64,000 nucleotides of DNA from Ctena decussata (lineage: Eukaryota; Mollusca; Bivalvia; Lucinida; Lucinidae), in the NCBI GenBank assembly GCA_963989385.1, contig OZ022501.1, forward strand, positions 84,490,979-84,554,978, written 5' to 3'. The stretch's first letter is position 1. The number at the start of each line of letters is the position of its first letter. The notes below the pieces were generated by a model. The model was not told where the DNA came from. It ran no database searches and saw only the letters and a program-made list of their open reading frames with translations. Shown in pieces: positions 1 through 12,375 of this stretch. A program made the position numbers and the translations under genes.

Positions 1-60
1 TCATTTCAATTCAATGTATAATTTAACATTGATTCAACACTGACTCTCAACATTTTGCTA
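1..60 (+). repeat. Fragment of the 2-kb dispersed repeat
   Basis: The first bases match the stretch near 24,790-24,845 (CAATGTATAATTTAACATTG, then CAACACTGACTCTCAACATT) and a related stretch near 1,100. It is therefore a fragment of the dispersed repeat annotated at 936-2930 and 24664-27795. The copy is cut by the window edge. Confidence 0.6.
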
Positions 61-193
61 TAACAGGTTTACCCAAGGGAAGTCAGTTTCTGTACACAAG
101 GCAGTAAGTATCTGCCATATTTTTGAATAAGTGGGTCAAATTTTACCAAACTTCCATGGATATATCGTTTGGACAAGCCAAATAGCATCTTTG

Positions 194-289
194 CAAGTCA
201 AGGGTACTAAGGCCACTTTGTTTCTTATGTATGTAAGGAACAAAGTGGTCTTAGTACCCTTGGATTGCATAGTGGTCTTAGTACCCTTG
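194..289. repeat. Short inverted repeat with an extra half-copy
   Basis: The stretch reading CAAGGGTACTAAGGCCACTT at 199 onward returns as its reverse complement at about 238-267, giving arms of roughly 30 bp around a 13-nt loop. A further direct copy of the right arm (GTGGTCTTAGTACCCTTGG) follows at about 272-290. No coding potential is seen. It is probably a small foldback relic. Confidence 0.6.
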
Positions 290-309
290 GTTTGTAAAGA
301 TGTCTAAAA

Positions 310-480
310 AGTTGATTAGGTTTTGGTGACTTTGACCCCATTTTCAAGGTCACAAGAGGCCTTAGACTTGACCTTCTGTGGTCTGCGTCAGCATGACAAT
401 TTCTTGTGCCCACAATATTTCTTGAACCAATTTCACCAAACTTGCATGGATATATCATTAGGACAAACATAAGAGCATAA
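310..480 (+). repeat. Dispersed repeat fragment, shared with 59560-59730
   Basis: The run TTTTGGTGACTTTGACC, then TTCAAGGTCACA, then TTTCTTGTGCCCAC and CTTGAACC, recurs in the same order near 59,570-59,700 with moderate divergence. The family is unknown. Nothing else is recognisable between 490 and 930, apart from an unsupported small frame and a GGTCGCAAGATCGATCCCC-like string (reverse strand, near 820) that could be a decayed Pol III B box. Confidence 0.5.
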
Positions 481-935
481 TAGATTTTGATCACGTTGAC
501 CTTATTTTCAAGATCTTCGGAGGATTTAGTCTACAGACGTGAAAATTTCACTTATACAGTATGCTGTATATCTCTTCAGCCCCCACTTTCAATCTCTTCA
601 AAGGAGACCGTGTTTGGCAACACATGGGAAGAAACTCGTGCAGAAAGAATTATAATAGTGATTTGAGAAGTAACTTCCCTTATATTGAACTGGCTGACGT
701 ACCATAAAGCCTCTAAAGAATGGAGTGAGTGAACTCGGGTTGAACGTCCCACCAACAACGAGGTCATATGGAGAAGGGACCTCGGTTTAAAGTATACGAA
801 AGACCGGAGAAGCGGGGGATCGATCTTGCGACCCCTGGATGGGTAGTCCGAAGTCTAAAGATTGGAATTAAGCATAACTGTCTTAAAACTGATGTTTGGT
901 TTTTTCACTGCAGTAATGCGTCTAAAGATGCAGAT

Positions 936-2930
936 GGAATGACAAACAGCGTAGATCCTGCTTCGGGATCAGTCCGACCAAGATCTGAAGTGTTTGTCTC
1001 TATATCATATTACTTTGTATCGAAAGTGCAAATGCACTCACGAAAACGCTAGAAATAGGCTAAAACTTTTGCGAATTTGTTAATGGAGTATTGAGGCTTC
1101 AGTTCAATTCAATGAATAATTCAACATTGATTCAACACTGACTCCCAACATTGATTCAGCATTGAATGTCTGCTGGGCCTTTAATACTTCTGTATTCCAT
1201 GTCAGTCCATTGGCTATCGCCCCATGAATGCTATAGGGCCTAACCTATTTTGAGTCGACATTTATTAAAGAGAAAGTCGACTGATCAAGTAAATTTTACC
1301 GGCGAGACTCCACTTGGCAGCTGCGCTACCGAGACTCTTTGGACTGTGGGAGTCGGTATGAGCCGAACAAGAGTTGCAAACAATGTTTGGTTTCTAGATT
1401 CAGACTCTAGAATGGGTTGAGTTTTCATACGATTTCTAGAATGAGGAAATTACAAATTTGTAGATCTTTCACGGTAATCGTGTCTGTTCCGCGTGTTGTC
1501 GCTGATGACATCACACCAAAAACACACATACACATACTTTTCGATATTTGTTTTATATTTGACCTGAGAAAAGGTGCAGACTTGTCAAAGCTGCCAGGCG
1601 ACAGAGTCGATTCCCCCTACCCCCCCCCCACCCCACCCACTCCGCCTCCCCGTTCCTCTCACCAACCAGCAGACCGGGCCTGTACGACGGAGAGCGGAGG
1701 GTGCACCTCCCATAACCGAGCAAATTACATAAAAAAAAACATGCAGTTTTCTGCCAGAAAGCGAGTTTACACCCCTAAACTAAAGCTCTAAAAGTGTCCT
1801 TAAAATCTGGATTTTCTTAACTTTCTTACCCCCTTCAACCCACCCCAACCCCCACCACCCTAGGGCACCCCTCCCCTCCCGCCACCTCCCCACTCACACT
1901 GAAATTCGTTCCAGCCACACCTTTTTACCCTCCGCCCCTAATCCCTTGGCAAAAGTATGTGTACGGGCCTGCACAACCATTCCATTTGATCCTTCAGATG
2001 TAGGACCCATTAAGTTTTCTCTCCCAAAGTGAAATTTCACGTGCTGTCTTAATTGAATAGTTGTTTAGTGGTGTAGCGAAATTTGTCTTGCTTTAATTTT
2101 TCAAACAGGGTCGCGCGATATAGCATTTGAAATATTGGCACACTGGCTGTCAGCCGACTCACAAGTTAATATCAGTAATACAATCAATTTACTGTTTACG
2201 TCACAATTTCATGACGTAACCAGCACTATTGAGCTAGCTTCCTTGTTTACAAACTCTGCGGGTGGGTATGGAATTGTGGTTATTTGTGAATAAAATATAA
2301 AGATAGACGTCTGTCATGCATTGTATTTTTAATAAACATATTTAATTTAATCGCGCTTGGTATTCTAGCAATACATGGAATAATGATTCTCTCGATTTTG
2401 TCGCAAACGTTGAAATGCATAGCCGGGCCAGTGATGTAAACACTGTTGTCCGCCATTTTGTTGAAAACAACAACAACAAATTGCGTAGAGTACCCGAAGA
2501 TTATTTTGCAAAGAAAATTGTCCCAAACACCGAATTACTTGATTTTTGTCGCAGGGAAAGGGCGAATACCATGGATTTTCATGGCATATGTCTGCCGGCG
2601 GGAGAAAGTCGAATTGTTTTGAAAATTACTTTTGAAGTTGACTTAAAAAGTCGTCTTTCGACGATCGTGTCAACTGCTCGAATGCCGAGTATCTCGGTGT
2701 TCAGTTCGGATCTCAGAGAACTAGGAAATTAAACTAAGATGTAAGGAATAAAACCGTGTATTATTTTCGGCTGTGTGTAGTTTGATTCGCCGACAAAGCA
2801 GCACTGAAATTGCGACCCGTTCGTCGATTGAATCTGAATCTGAGGAATTTCGAACGTTTTTTCGTTGCTATCTGTATAAAAATATCACTCCGCCATGGAT
2901 ACGCGTTCCCACTGTTACCACTAAATATTC
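936..2930 (+). repeat. Dispersed 2-kb repeat, copy A
   Basis: This roughly 2-kb stretch is collinear with 24664-27795. Anchors include ACAAACAGCGTAGATCCTGC at the left, GGCAGCTGCGCTACCGAG in the middle, CCTTCAGATGTAGGACC, and CGACCCGTTTGTCGATTGAA-like sequence at the right. Copy A lacks the two insertions present in copy B, so it acts as a near-empty-site reference. It contains a C-rich low-complexity tract (about 1612-1660) and a small frame annotated separately. No transposase or reverse transcriptase was recognised. It may be a non-autonomous element or an old segmental duplication. Confidence 0.75.
2415..2732 (+). other. Conserved small frame inside repeat copy A, coding status doubtful
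   Basis: The 105-codon frame has a counterpart in copy B (27301-27549). Aligned by eye, all three indels are multiples of three (3, 9 and 3 nt), which hints at coding. The substitutions, however, fall mostly on first and second codon positions and change the residue (for example CAT to TAC, GCC to AGC, GAA to CAA), and copy B stops earlier. The shared core reads VPEDYFAKKIVP. No known domain is recognised, and there is no signal peptide or membrane segment. The upstream bases contain GTCCGCCATTTT, which resembles a YY1-type promoter element on the other strand. Most likely this is non-coding repeat sequence. Confidence 0.25.
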
Positions 2931-4270
2931 ATGAATCGCCTCTTTGGGGGAGAAGCTTCAGTCAATAAGAGAATGGTCAGAAATGCCACCATTAGTCAGG
3001 TAACTAATGTCAACAACCGTTAAATAAAATAACAGACCTAGATAAGATGGAAACGTTGATATAGTTTTTGCTCTTAACCACTGAAGTATCAGTTAGTTTT
3101 ATTACTTTATCCAGTATTAAAATGACGCGTCAAAGTTACTGCACGCGCTGGGGTTACGTGTTCTAGTTAAAATAGCGGCCTCCAGAGCAGGGAAACATGT
3201 GCCTCTTTCTTCTTTAGACCATCGGCTAGAGTCGTTTTTCAAATTGCGGTATTAATTTCGAGTTTTCTAGTGACTAGCTCAAACGTTATTTCTGTTGCCT
3301 ATGTAAAATAATTGGTGGTAAGCTACCCATACAGATGGATAACTACCGTAAAGATCCTAAGTTTTTTTGGCAGATAGGTTTGTACAAATAGTGGTAACTA
3401 AGATTAGACTGCATCATAGGAACCTTTCTGATTTGTCATTCAGTCTGCACATTTTCGTTGGCATTACTTTATTGTAGAATCGAAATAACAGGGAAATAAA
3501 TAGTAGGGCAAGTGCCCGCTTTGGTTGCAGCAGGTGCTGAATGGGGGTTATCTGTTTATTTTGGTTTCTCAGATTTTGGTTTTACATATACAAGGAAACG
3601 AAACGGCGAAAATTTCGTATTTTTGTCTTATTCTGTAACATACAATGAAAGTTTTTTTGTGTGAAATAATATGCATAAGCATGCCCCATCTATCAAATAT
3701 ATTTTTCATGATTTTCTTTCATTCTAAAAAAATAGCCATCAGAGGAGATGGCAAATCTCCCGAACACAGACCCCTATGGGCCTTGTTAAAAAGGGTGCAC
3801 TTCAAAACACATATAAGTAATATATTGACATTCTTTTATGCTTCTGATTGACATAATCTGTTTAACAGATGCATGATTATCTAACACTCAGACTAAAATA
3901 GTATGTTTGACTGCTAAAATGAAGTAATATCTCAAACAGCCGCCATATACATAAATATATAGCATATGATACATTAATCTTTCAAAATGTGTGAACAACT
4001 TCTAAACTACAAGCCCTACAAACCTAATTTTGAGCTCTCTAGTAAGTGAATTTGAACAATGAATCCAAATCTGGAGGGGCTTTTTTTTTGGTGGGGTGGG
4101 GGATGTGGAGGGGTCAGAGATAGTTAGGAACACTGATAAGATATCACAGCATGTTCATCAATATTCTAAAGGTATAAGGTTATTAAAACTGTGTAGCAGG
4201 CCAGGGTTATACAGATATGGAGCAGAGACTTAAACAGCAGCTCAAAATACCAAAGGTAAATAACTCACAA
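2931..4270. other. Unannotated intergenic stretch
   Basis: AT-rich DNA with no open frame over 70 codons and no recognised repeat. The short frame near 3645-3851 has no family resemblance. A T/G-rich run at about 4081-4110 is low complexity. Confidence 0.4.
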
Positions 4271-4274
4271 AGTA

Positions 4275-5338
4275 TGTATGCAAGAGTTGTCATTCTTATA
4301 TGAGACAAATTGTCATGACCTGTTCTTCATATCTGTGAAATATCATGAAAATATTTCAAAAAGTATTCAAGCTATGGAGCGGACACCTGAAAGCATCAAA
4401 GGAAAGGGAAATAACTCAAAAAGTGAAAACGCAAAAGAGTTGTCATTCTTGTTCGCGACACATTGTCATGACCTGTTCTACATATTTGTGAAGTATCATG
4501 AAAAAAATTTAAAAGGTATTCAAGTTATAGAGCGGACATGAAATCATACCTAAAACCATCAAGGGAATATAACTAAAAAAGTAAGAAAGCAAAAGTTGTC
4601 ATTCTTGTTTGCGGAACATCATCATGACCTGTTCTACATATCTGTGAAGTATCATGAAAATATTTCAAAAGGTATACGAGTTATAGAGCGGACACGAAAC
4701 CACACCTAAGATGAATAAGGATAATTAACTCAGAAGGTAAGAAAGCAAGAGTTGTCATTCTTGTTCCAACACATTGTCATGACCTGTTCGCTACATTGCT
4801 GTGAAGTGTCATGAAAATATTCTAAAAGGTACTCAAGTTATAGAGCGGACACGAAATCACAACTAAAACGATCAAGGGAAAATATCTCAAAAAGAAAGCA
4901 AGAGTTGTCATTCTTGTTCGCGACACATTGTCTTGGCCTGTTCTACATATCTGTGAAGTATCATTAAAATATTCTAAAAGGTATTCAAGTTATAGAGCGG
5001 ACACGAATCTGCCAAAAAATCACACCTAAAACCATCAAGGGGAAATAACTAAAAAAGTAAGAAAGCAAGAGTTGTTATTCTTGATCGCGACACATAGTCA
5101 TGATCTGTTCTACATATATGTGAAATATCATGAAAATATTCCAAAAGGTATTAAAGTTACAGAGCAGACACGAATCTGCGAAAAAACTCACCAAAGGGGA
5201 AATAACTCAAAAAGTACAATAGCAAGAGTAACCATTCTTGTACGCGACACATTGTCATGACCTGTTCTACATAACTGTGAAGTATCATGAAAATATTCCA
5301 AAGGGTAATTAAGATAAAGAGCGGACAAGAAAATGTTT
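4275..5338 (+). repeat. Tandem repeat, about 157-bp unit, seven copies
   Basis: A unit that includes GAGTTGTCATTCTTGTTCGC, CATTGTCATGACCTGTTC, TGTGAAGTATCATGAAAATA and TTATAGAGCGGACACGAA recurs about every 157 bp from roughly 4278 to 5290. Copies diverge mainly by small indels, and some contain open frames purely by chance. The array runs directly into a GGAC microsatellite. Units joined to a GGAC run look like a dispersed bivalve intergenic repeat, although I cannot confirm this by search. Confidence 0.85.
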
Positions 5339-5373
5339 ACGGACGGACGGACGGACGGACAGACGGACGGACG
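5338..5373 (+). repeat. (GGAC)n microsatellite
   Basis: ACGGACGGACGGACGGACAG-type repeats closing the preceding tandem array, followed by ACGCCAGGCTCATCAC. It is probably the 3' end of the same repeat element. Confidence 0.85.
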
Positions 5374-5639
5374 CCAGGCTCATCACTATATCCCCCGAAA
5401 GGTTACTAAAATAGATAATAACATACTTATTATCAAGATAAGTGCGTTGGGTTTTTTTTACCGGTTGGTTTTAAATATCCTATATTATAGATTATATGAA
5501 TCGCAAAACTGAAATTAATTTCATATGCTAGAAATATAAATTTAAATAGAAACTGTGTAAAAAAGTATGTAGAAAAACAAAATTTTGATTATTCTTGAAA
5601 AACGAAACGGTAAAAATATTTTTTTCTTGTCCAATTTTT

Positions 5640-6140
5640 TATAGCCCTGAGAGGGCTATCAGACTGGTAAAGTGGTTTGAATGCCCCACCAATATTATCA
5701 TTTAGTATCCAACTACCTTAAATACTGATAGGAAAAAAGGCGAGAAAGAACAGCACCGATTTGCTGAAGGAAAACAAGTCCACCGAAAATAAGTTAAATT
5801 TTTATTTTCTATTTTCATATTATATTTCATTTTTTTTTCTGTCGCGAGGGTGGTTGCGATCGAGCGATCTGGGTGACTTTCAGTGCCGGAGCATTCTGAT
5901 ATTTTGGATACAAATAGAGCCAGGGCCTACTGTAAGTGCAGTAGGTGCGGGTTGGGATTGTTTGAACATTTTTCCCTCGTCTATTATTGCATTTGATTAT
6001 GAAGTCTGGTCTTTTACCCCCAAAAAATATTGTCTTTACGTTAATAAATCGAACTATAATGTTAAAACAAATTGAAAATTTGGAGGAGTTAAAATTTAAA
6101 GCAAAATTTCTCAGGCTATCAGAAGATTTTACTTTACGGT
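5640..6140 (+). repeat. Diverged relative of the retroposon at 40385-40622
   Basis: GGGTGACTTTCAGTG, then AGGGCCTACTGTAAGTGCAG, GTAGGTGCGGG and TTTCCCTCGTCTATTATT occur in the same order as in the element at 40385-40622. Open frames on both strands here are by-products. Between about 6140 and 6870 nothing is recognised. Confidence 0.45.
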
Positions 6141-6869
6141 GCCGTCCGGTAACATGGCGCACCTAACATATTTGATAAATAAATTTTATTTTAGGAAACA
6201 ACACACAAATAAAACTCAGCGTCAGGTATAAGCTTTTACTTTACCATTCAATCATAAAATTCTCAAACGGCTCCAATTGTATGCTGTTTTCATGGCAGCC
6301 CAGTTACAATAATGACACTCTGGTGAAAATTTAAATTCAAAGTTGTCGTTGTCGGCTAACATTGCACAGACCTATTAGAATCTCATATTTTTATTCCTTT
6401 GCAGTTGTTTATTTATACACCACCTACTATGTCAACAATTTTACATCGCCTCGTGACTAAACACACGTCCATAATCAGGCATGTGCAAGTCACCTGCGAT
6501 GGCAAAGAAATGTCATTGGCTAGCTTTATTCTTTTAGCACTTTCAAACTGCAAAATTTTTTACACCTGAATATAAACTTCTTAAATCTTAAATACATGTT
6601 CGCTTGTTAACAAACAAGAAACGAGTTAAATAACCCTGTGATTATAATATGCAACCAAGACAAGATGTTTTTGTGAATGATACATTTTTCCCGTCATATG
6701 ACGTCTTTTGTGGAAACATTCATCTGCAATCTGCAATAGATATTTCAACAACATAACCACAAAACAGGGTTGTAGAACTTCCCGTGACAAGTGTCAGGTA
6801 AGGGTTTCTGGCGAATTCACATCAGCTGCGTGACCCTGCGTCTGTGTACACCTAAATATTTGTTTACAA

Positions 6870-7150
6870 ATACAGGGTAAAAAGATAGGCAATGAAACGG
6901 AATTTTTACTACCAAATCTCACATCCACTCAAAACGAAAACAGAAAGATACACAGATGCACACTCAGACACAAATTGCAAAAAAAAATCACAAAAGACAC
7001 GCGCGGTAAAACGAATAAGCAGCTCTTACCCAAAGATGTGGTCATTCAGCTACCCTAATTAAAACAGCAGCAACATCTATTTTTACCTTTTTTTCTAAAT
7101 TTGAAAGACAAAACAGAACGCCGAATGGGCAGCCTTTTATGTGACCAGAC
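6870..7150 (-). repeat. 3'-tail fragment of the RT-like retroelement family
   Basis: On the minus strand it matches the tail seen at 49490-50190: the AAGCAGCTCTTACCCAAAG, GGTCATTCAGCTACCC, AAATCTCACATCC and GGGCAGCCTTTTATGTGACC strings follow the same order as at 45840-46120. No coding part is attached. Confidence 0.55.
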
Positions 7151-7959
7151 TGCTAGATACTGTAGACAAGCATCAGTTATGACAAATTTTTTATCATCCG
7201 TTTCCGTTCTAAATTCGCAATGTTAGCGGCTGCGCAATGTTACCGGACTCGAATGTAACAGGTTAATTTATAACGGTGAGAGAGCCTTTGTTTTTGTCAG
7301 ATGAACAGGGTTATTGTCAAAACGATTTTATCATTTTGCAAAATGAACATCAAAATCGATAAAATTATGACAAGATTATTCGAAAGTTTGTTTATAAAAC
7401 GCGATACTTGTCAAAATAATCAGTATTGTATAATTTCGGCCCAAAATAATCATCTTGATACAAATCAAATCACAATTTATTGAAATTTCCTTTAACTCTG
7501 TAGGAATTACGGCGACATGTTTTATCAGATTTTTTCTCTCTATTTTACTCCGTTGACCTTTCAAAAACGTGTTTTGTGTCAGTGGCAGGCAAAGCTGTGT
7601 CCATGAAAACTTATTTTTGTAGGGGAACGGGAAAGAGATGAGTTGCGATTATATTAGGTTATTTTAGAAAACAGTCAACATGTGATAATGCCTGACGCAA
7701 CTCAAGAAACGCCAAATCACGAACACATCCCAACCAAAATATCAACAGAAGGAGGGCAGGAACAAGACATACAAAATGTGAAGTACACCTCAGCGAACCG
7801 ACAGACTACGCCACTGTCCAAAAAAAACACACACAAAAAAACAACAACAACAGATATACAAGCTACAAACACAAATCCTCAAATAAGCAGTAGCTATGCT
7901 CAATTGTATCCATTTCACTAAGCTTTTTTATGTGCCAGTTTATAATGGTTAAAACATTC
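7151..7959. other. Unannotated intergenic stretch
   Basis: No recognised repeat or gene. The 79-codon frame at 7682-7921 is Thr/Gln/Asn-rich low complexity and unsupported. Confidence 0.4.
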
Positions 7960-8194
7960 GAGCCGCGACACGACAAAACCAACAATGTGGTTGTGCGCCC
8001 AGCGCAGACTCAGATCAGCCTGGTCATCCGCCCAGTCTGATCAGAGTCTTCGCTGTCCGCATGAGGGTAGCTCAGGCCCTCAGCTACCCTTTAAGCGCTT
8101 AGCAAAAAGTCGGATCACACTGGGCGGATCCCCAGGCTGATCAGAGTCTGCGCTGGGCCCACAAACACATTGTTGGTTTTGTCGTGTCGCGGCC
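7960..8194. mobile_element. Palindromic MITE, GCCGCGACACG family, copy 1
   Basis: The ends are GAGCCGCGACACGACAAAAC and its near reverse complement GTTTTGTCGTGTCGCGGC, about 235 bp apart. The interior is itself nested inverted repeats: GACTCAGATCAGCCTGG mirrors CAGGCTGATCAGAGTC, and GGGTAGCT mirrors AGCTACCC near the centre. The whole unit can fold into one long hairpin. It has no coding capacity. The same family recurs at eight other places in this window. Confidence 0.9.
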
Positions 8195-8585
8195 CATTTT
8201 CTGCTCGGTAAGAGTAACCACTACAGTTCAGTAGGTAAACGACGGACTGCTGTTCTCGTGTGGTATCGGATTTGAGACGAAACTCGCAAGTCATACATCC
8301 ATCAGACTACTTCGTCCGTTTCAAGTTGTTCTGGCTAAAAGCTCTTGGACTACCCAAATCTACTTGCAGACTGTTTAGCAAACATTACCACTCACTGACA
8401 GATGTATTTATCAATTAACACATTATTGCTCAGTGGGTTCTTCTACCTCACAGGACAGACCCATTTCCAATATAAGAATTGTCGAATTTGATTTTAAAAG
8501 TATTGCTTTTTTAACTACTTTAGTTATATGCTGACATCGTAGACCCTGATTAGACGCGTACTGCAAGTATGTTAGGAATAAATTC

Positions 8586-8716
8586 CATTCTTCTGGTGTT
8601 TATCGAAGTATAAACTACATTGGGACGCGTGGAAAGTAAGTGAACCCCGAAGGGGTTCATGTAAACTTTGCTAGCTACCCAGTGTAATTTAAATTTCGAT
8701 AAACACCAGAAAAATG
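8586..8716. mobile_element. Small foldback element
   Basis: The left arm begins CATTCTTCTGGTGTTTATCG and the right arm ends CGATAAACACCAGAAAAATG. The arms are about 38 bp around a centre that carries a nested CCCCGAAGGGG hairpin. No clear target duplication. It may be a hairpin MITE. Confidence 0.65.
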
Positions 8717-9525
8717 AAGTTGATTGCTTATATTTACATTTTTTTCTATCTGTTATTTGACCACAAATTAGCGTTAGGGGCTACATTTAAAGCAGAAAAA
8801 ACAACATTTAAACGCAGTTCTTCTACTAAAGCGGAACGACGTCATAACGTCGCCTGCGTCCAATCATATTGAAGAAGCATAGTCTATTTTCCGTCACTTA
8901 ACGTCATGTAACGTTGCGTGAACCGATGTAGTTATTGAAGTATAAAGTACATTACGTTCTTATTTTATACCACAGGGCTTTTCAATAAATGCACGGATAA
9001 TGTAAATATTCCTGTTTATTTTCCAAAGGCCCATTCTCTAGAATCTCTGCATCACAGCTCATTGGCACTTCAGTATGGTTACAGTAACTTTAATCTTCGT
9101 GAAGTGTGTTTATATATTAATCAAACTTTCTAATCGCCCACTGGCTTTGATTTTAACTGTGTAATTAAAAAAACAAATCCGAGGTAATTTTCTTATATTC
9201 CTTAAAGCAGATTATTGTACATAAACGGTTTTGACGATTTAGAATCAATGCAGTTATGTTTCCTGGCAGCGGCAATGTACATGTACCCATGTTTTCAAAA
9301 AAACAAAACAAAAAAAAAACAAGAGGACCAATGGTGCTGTAGCTCACCTGCGATATTACTGTCAACAGACACATTTTGTTACTTCACTCATTTGATACAA
9401 ACCTTAAACCAGTGGTTTTAGAAAAGTGCAGATTTTGACGTCAAACAAATCCAATACAGCTGTGAAGTTATACTGGTAACAAAATAACTGTTTAATAAAG
9501 GATGTCACTAGAGCATCTTGTTCTA
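8717..9525. other. Unannotated intergenic stretch
   Basis: Nothing recognisable except one string (TATTGAAGTATAAAGTACAT near 8935) resembling the arm of the 8586 hairpin, an A-rich run near 9298-9320, and TAGCTCACCTGCG at about 9339, which mirrors CAGGTGAGCTAA at about 12583. Confidence 0.4.
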
Positions 9526-9529
9526 AATT

Positions 9530-9785
9530 ACATAGAAATAAACATTCTGAACAAAGATTGGATCAAAACTGTGCCCTCTAGAGTGTACTCAAGGTTTTCT
9601 AATATCTGATTTAGTGACCTTCTTTTTGACCTGACATGACCCACTTACAAACCTGCCCTAGATTTCATAAAAATAAACAGTCTAAGTTTCATGAATTGGA
9701 TAAAAACAGTGCCCTCTAGAGTGTACACAAGATGTTCTAAGATTTTCTAAGATTTGACGTAGTGACCTAATTTTTGACCTGCACC
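9530..9785 (+). repeat. Tandem pair, about 130-bp unit
   Basis: Two diverged copies each contain GTGCCCTCTAGAGTGTAC, ACAAGATGTTCTAAGA-like sequence and GTGACCT-TTTTTGACCTG in the same order. This is the first of several internally repetitive blocks between here and 12600. Confidence 0.7.
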
Positions 9786-10214
9786 GCTTTCATCTGAATA
9801 GCGCCGCTACTTATACCTAGGGCTTCTACGTGTACACGGATAAATGGTAACGCTTTGTGTATACGTGGTAAAGGTTTACAAAATTTACCTATCGTTTAAC
9901 CGAACTTGAACGCATGGTAGACCGCCAACATATCTTAGAGTCGTCAGTAGTAGTCTATTTTAATGTACCTGATGGCATCCTTGGACACAACTAAATCTTT
10001 ATACTCTAAATTCTGTGTATTCTTATGCAAACTAATATCAAGTACATATTATACGAGAATACTGTTTCATCATAATTGGCAACTAGATTTAGACATTGCT
10101 GATCAGAGACAAAAAAAAAAACTTTGCGGACAGCACATGCGGTGTAATTGAAAAATTAAGCCTACCTGTTTGTCACAGAATAAGCTTACCAGGAAGGTGA
10201 GATTATTGCATTGA

Positions 10215-11490
10215 CAGTAAAAATAGCCCCTGTGACCTTGACCTTAGCCCTACTAGAATGCTGAAACAAGAACTTGTCAAAGATAATGTCATACTTAAAA
10301 TTTGTGCCAAGTTAATTGAAAATTGGTCCATAAATAAAGGCGTTAGAGCGATGACAAAGTTTTTCTAAATATAGCCACTGTGACCGTTACCTTAGAATGC
10401 TGAAAAGCAAACTTGAAGATATTGTCATACTAAACATTTGTGTGAAGTTAAATCAAAATCGGTCCATTAATGAAGTCCCCATAGCGATGACAAAGGTTTT
10501 CTAAAAATAGCAACTGTGACCTTGACCTTAGAACGCTGAAATGCAAACTTGTTCAAGATACTGTCATATTAAACGTTTGTGGGAAGTTAAACCAAAATCG
10601 GTCCATAAATGAGGGTGCTAGAGCAATGACAAAGTTATTTTTTTCTAAAAATAGCCACTATGACACTGACCTTGACCCAGAATGCTGAAACACAAGCTTG
10701 CCCAAGATATTGCCATACTTACCACTTGTGTGAAGTTAAATCAAAATTGGTCCATAAATGAAGGCCCTAAAGCAATGGCACATTGACCTTAGGACGCTGA
10801 AATGTGAGCTTGTGCAAGATATTGTCATACCTAACATTTGTGTGAAGTTTTAATCAAAATCCGATCATAAATGAAGGCACTAGAGGGATGACAAAGTTTT
10901 CTAAAAATAGCCCATGAGACCCTGACCCCAGAACGCTGAAACCCAAACTTGTCCAAGATATTGTCATTGACGTTAGGACGCTGAAACGCGAGCTTGTTCA
11001 AGATATTGTCATACCTAACATTGGTGTGAAGTTTTAATCAAAATCCGATCATAAACGGAGGCACTAGAGGGATGACAAAGTTTTCTAAAAATAGCCACTA
11101 TGACCTTGACCCCAGAATGCTGAAACGCAAACTTGTCCAAGATATTGTCATACTAATTGAATTCGGTCCACAAATGAAGGTGCTAGAGCGATGACAATGT
11201 TTTTCTAAAAATAGCCACTGTGACCTTGATCTTGACCTTAGGATGATGAAACGCACATTTGTTCAAGATATTGTCATATTAAACATTTATGTGAAGTTTT
11301 AATCAAAATCAGTCCATAAATGAAGGTGCTAGAGCGAGGACAAAGTTTTTCTAAAAATAGCCCCTGTGACATTGACCTTGACCCCAGAACGCTGAAATGC
11401 GAACTTATCCAAGATATTGTCATAGACATACTAATCACTTGTGTGAAATTAAATCGAATTTGGTCCACAAATCAAGGCGCAAGAGCGATG
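10215..11490 (+). repeat. Tandem repeat, about 130-150-bp unit, roughly nine copies
   Basis: Units contain TGTGACCTTGACCTTAG, GAATGCTGAAACGCAAACTT, CAAGATATTGTCATACT, TTTGTGTGAAGTTAAATCAA and GGTCCATAAATGAAGG, then ATGACAAAGTTTTTCTAAA. Copies vary in length because pieces are deleted (for example around 10770-10800 and 11150). There is no coding signal: the open frame at 11274-11468 on the minus strand is within the repeat. Confidence 0.85.
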
Positions 11491-11499
11491 ACTAAGTAA

Positions 11500-12375
11500 A
11501 TGGGAAAATGTTTTATCACTCAAGGGAAAGTAACTCTGAAAAGAATTAACCATCCTGTCCCTAATTCAAACTGGTCCGAGATGTTTTGGCTGTCCTGGAT
11601 ACCTGCAAGTTACAAGATGTTGCGATCAAAACTGAAGAAGCTAGGGCCCGGACAACATTTTCCCCATTATAAGTCTATGGGAAAATATTTTATTGCTAAA
11701 GGGCAGGTAACTCTGAAAAAAATGATCCAACCTAGCCAAAATTCGAACTGGTCCGAGATGTTTTGAATGTCCTGGATACCTGCAAGGTACAAGAAGTTGC
11801 AATCAAAAATGAAGAATCTAGAGCCCAGACAACATTTTCCCCATCATATATTTCATCGCCCAAGGGCAAGTTACTCTGAAAAGAATGATCCAACCTAGCT
11901 CAAATTCAAACTGTTCCGAGATGTTTTGGCTGTCCTGGATACCTGCAAGTTACAAGACGTTGCGATCAAAACTGAAGAAGCTAGGGCCCGGACAACATTT
12001 TCCCCATTATAAGTCAATGGGAAAATATTTTATCGCTCAAGGGTAAGTAACTCTGAAAAAAAATGATCCAACCTGGCTCAAATTGGAACTGGTCCAAGAT
12101 GTTTTGACTGGTCTGGATACCTGCAAGTTACAAGAAGTTGCGATCAAAAATGAAGAAGCTAGGGCACGGTCAACATTTTTCCCATTATATGTGAATGGGA
12201 AAATATTTTATCGCTCAAGGGCAAGTAACTATGAAAAGAATGATCCAACCTGGCTCAAATTGGAACTGGTCCGAGATGTTTTGACTGTTCTGGATACCTG
12301 CAAGTTACAAGAAGTTGCGATCCAAAAAGAAGCAGCTAGGGCCCGGACAACATTTTCTCCATTATAAGTCTACGG
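11500..12375 (+). repeat. Tandem repeat, about 176-bp unit, five copies
   Basis: The string AGGGCAAGTAACTCTGAAAA (with variants) starts units at about 11523, 11699, 11864, 12040 and 12217. Spacing is therefore 176, 165, 176 and 177. Each unit continues through AACTGGTCCGAGATGTTTTG, TGGATACCTGCAAGTTACAA and AGCTAGGGCCCGGACAACAT. Frames reading through it are artefacts of the period. Confidence 0.9.

Noticed and set aside
1417..1791. 124-codon Pro-rich frame
   Set aside because: It spans the C-rich low-complexity tract of the dispersed repeat, and the counterpart at 26382-26693 differs in frame.
4278..5260. Three short frames with ATHCHDLFYI-like repeats
   Set aside because: They arise from the 157-bp tandem unit. 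Frames break in other copies, so there is no conserved repeat protein.
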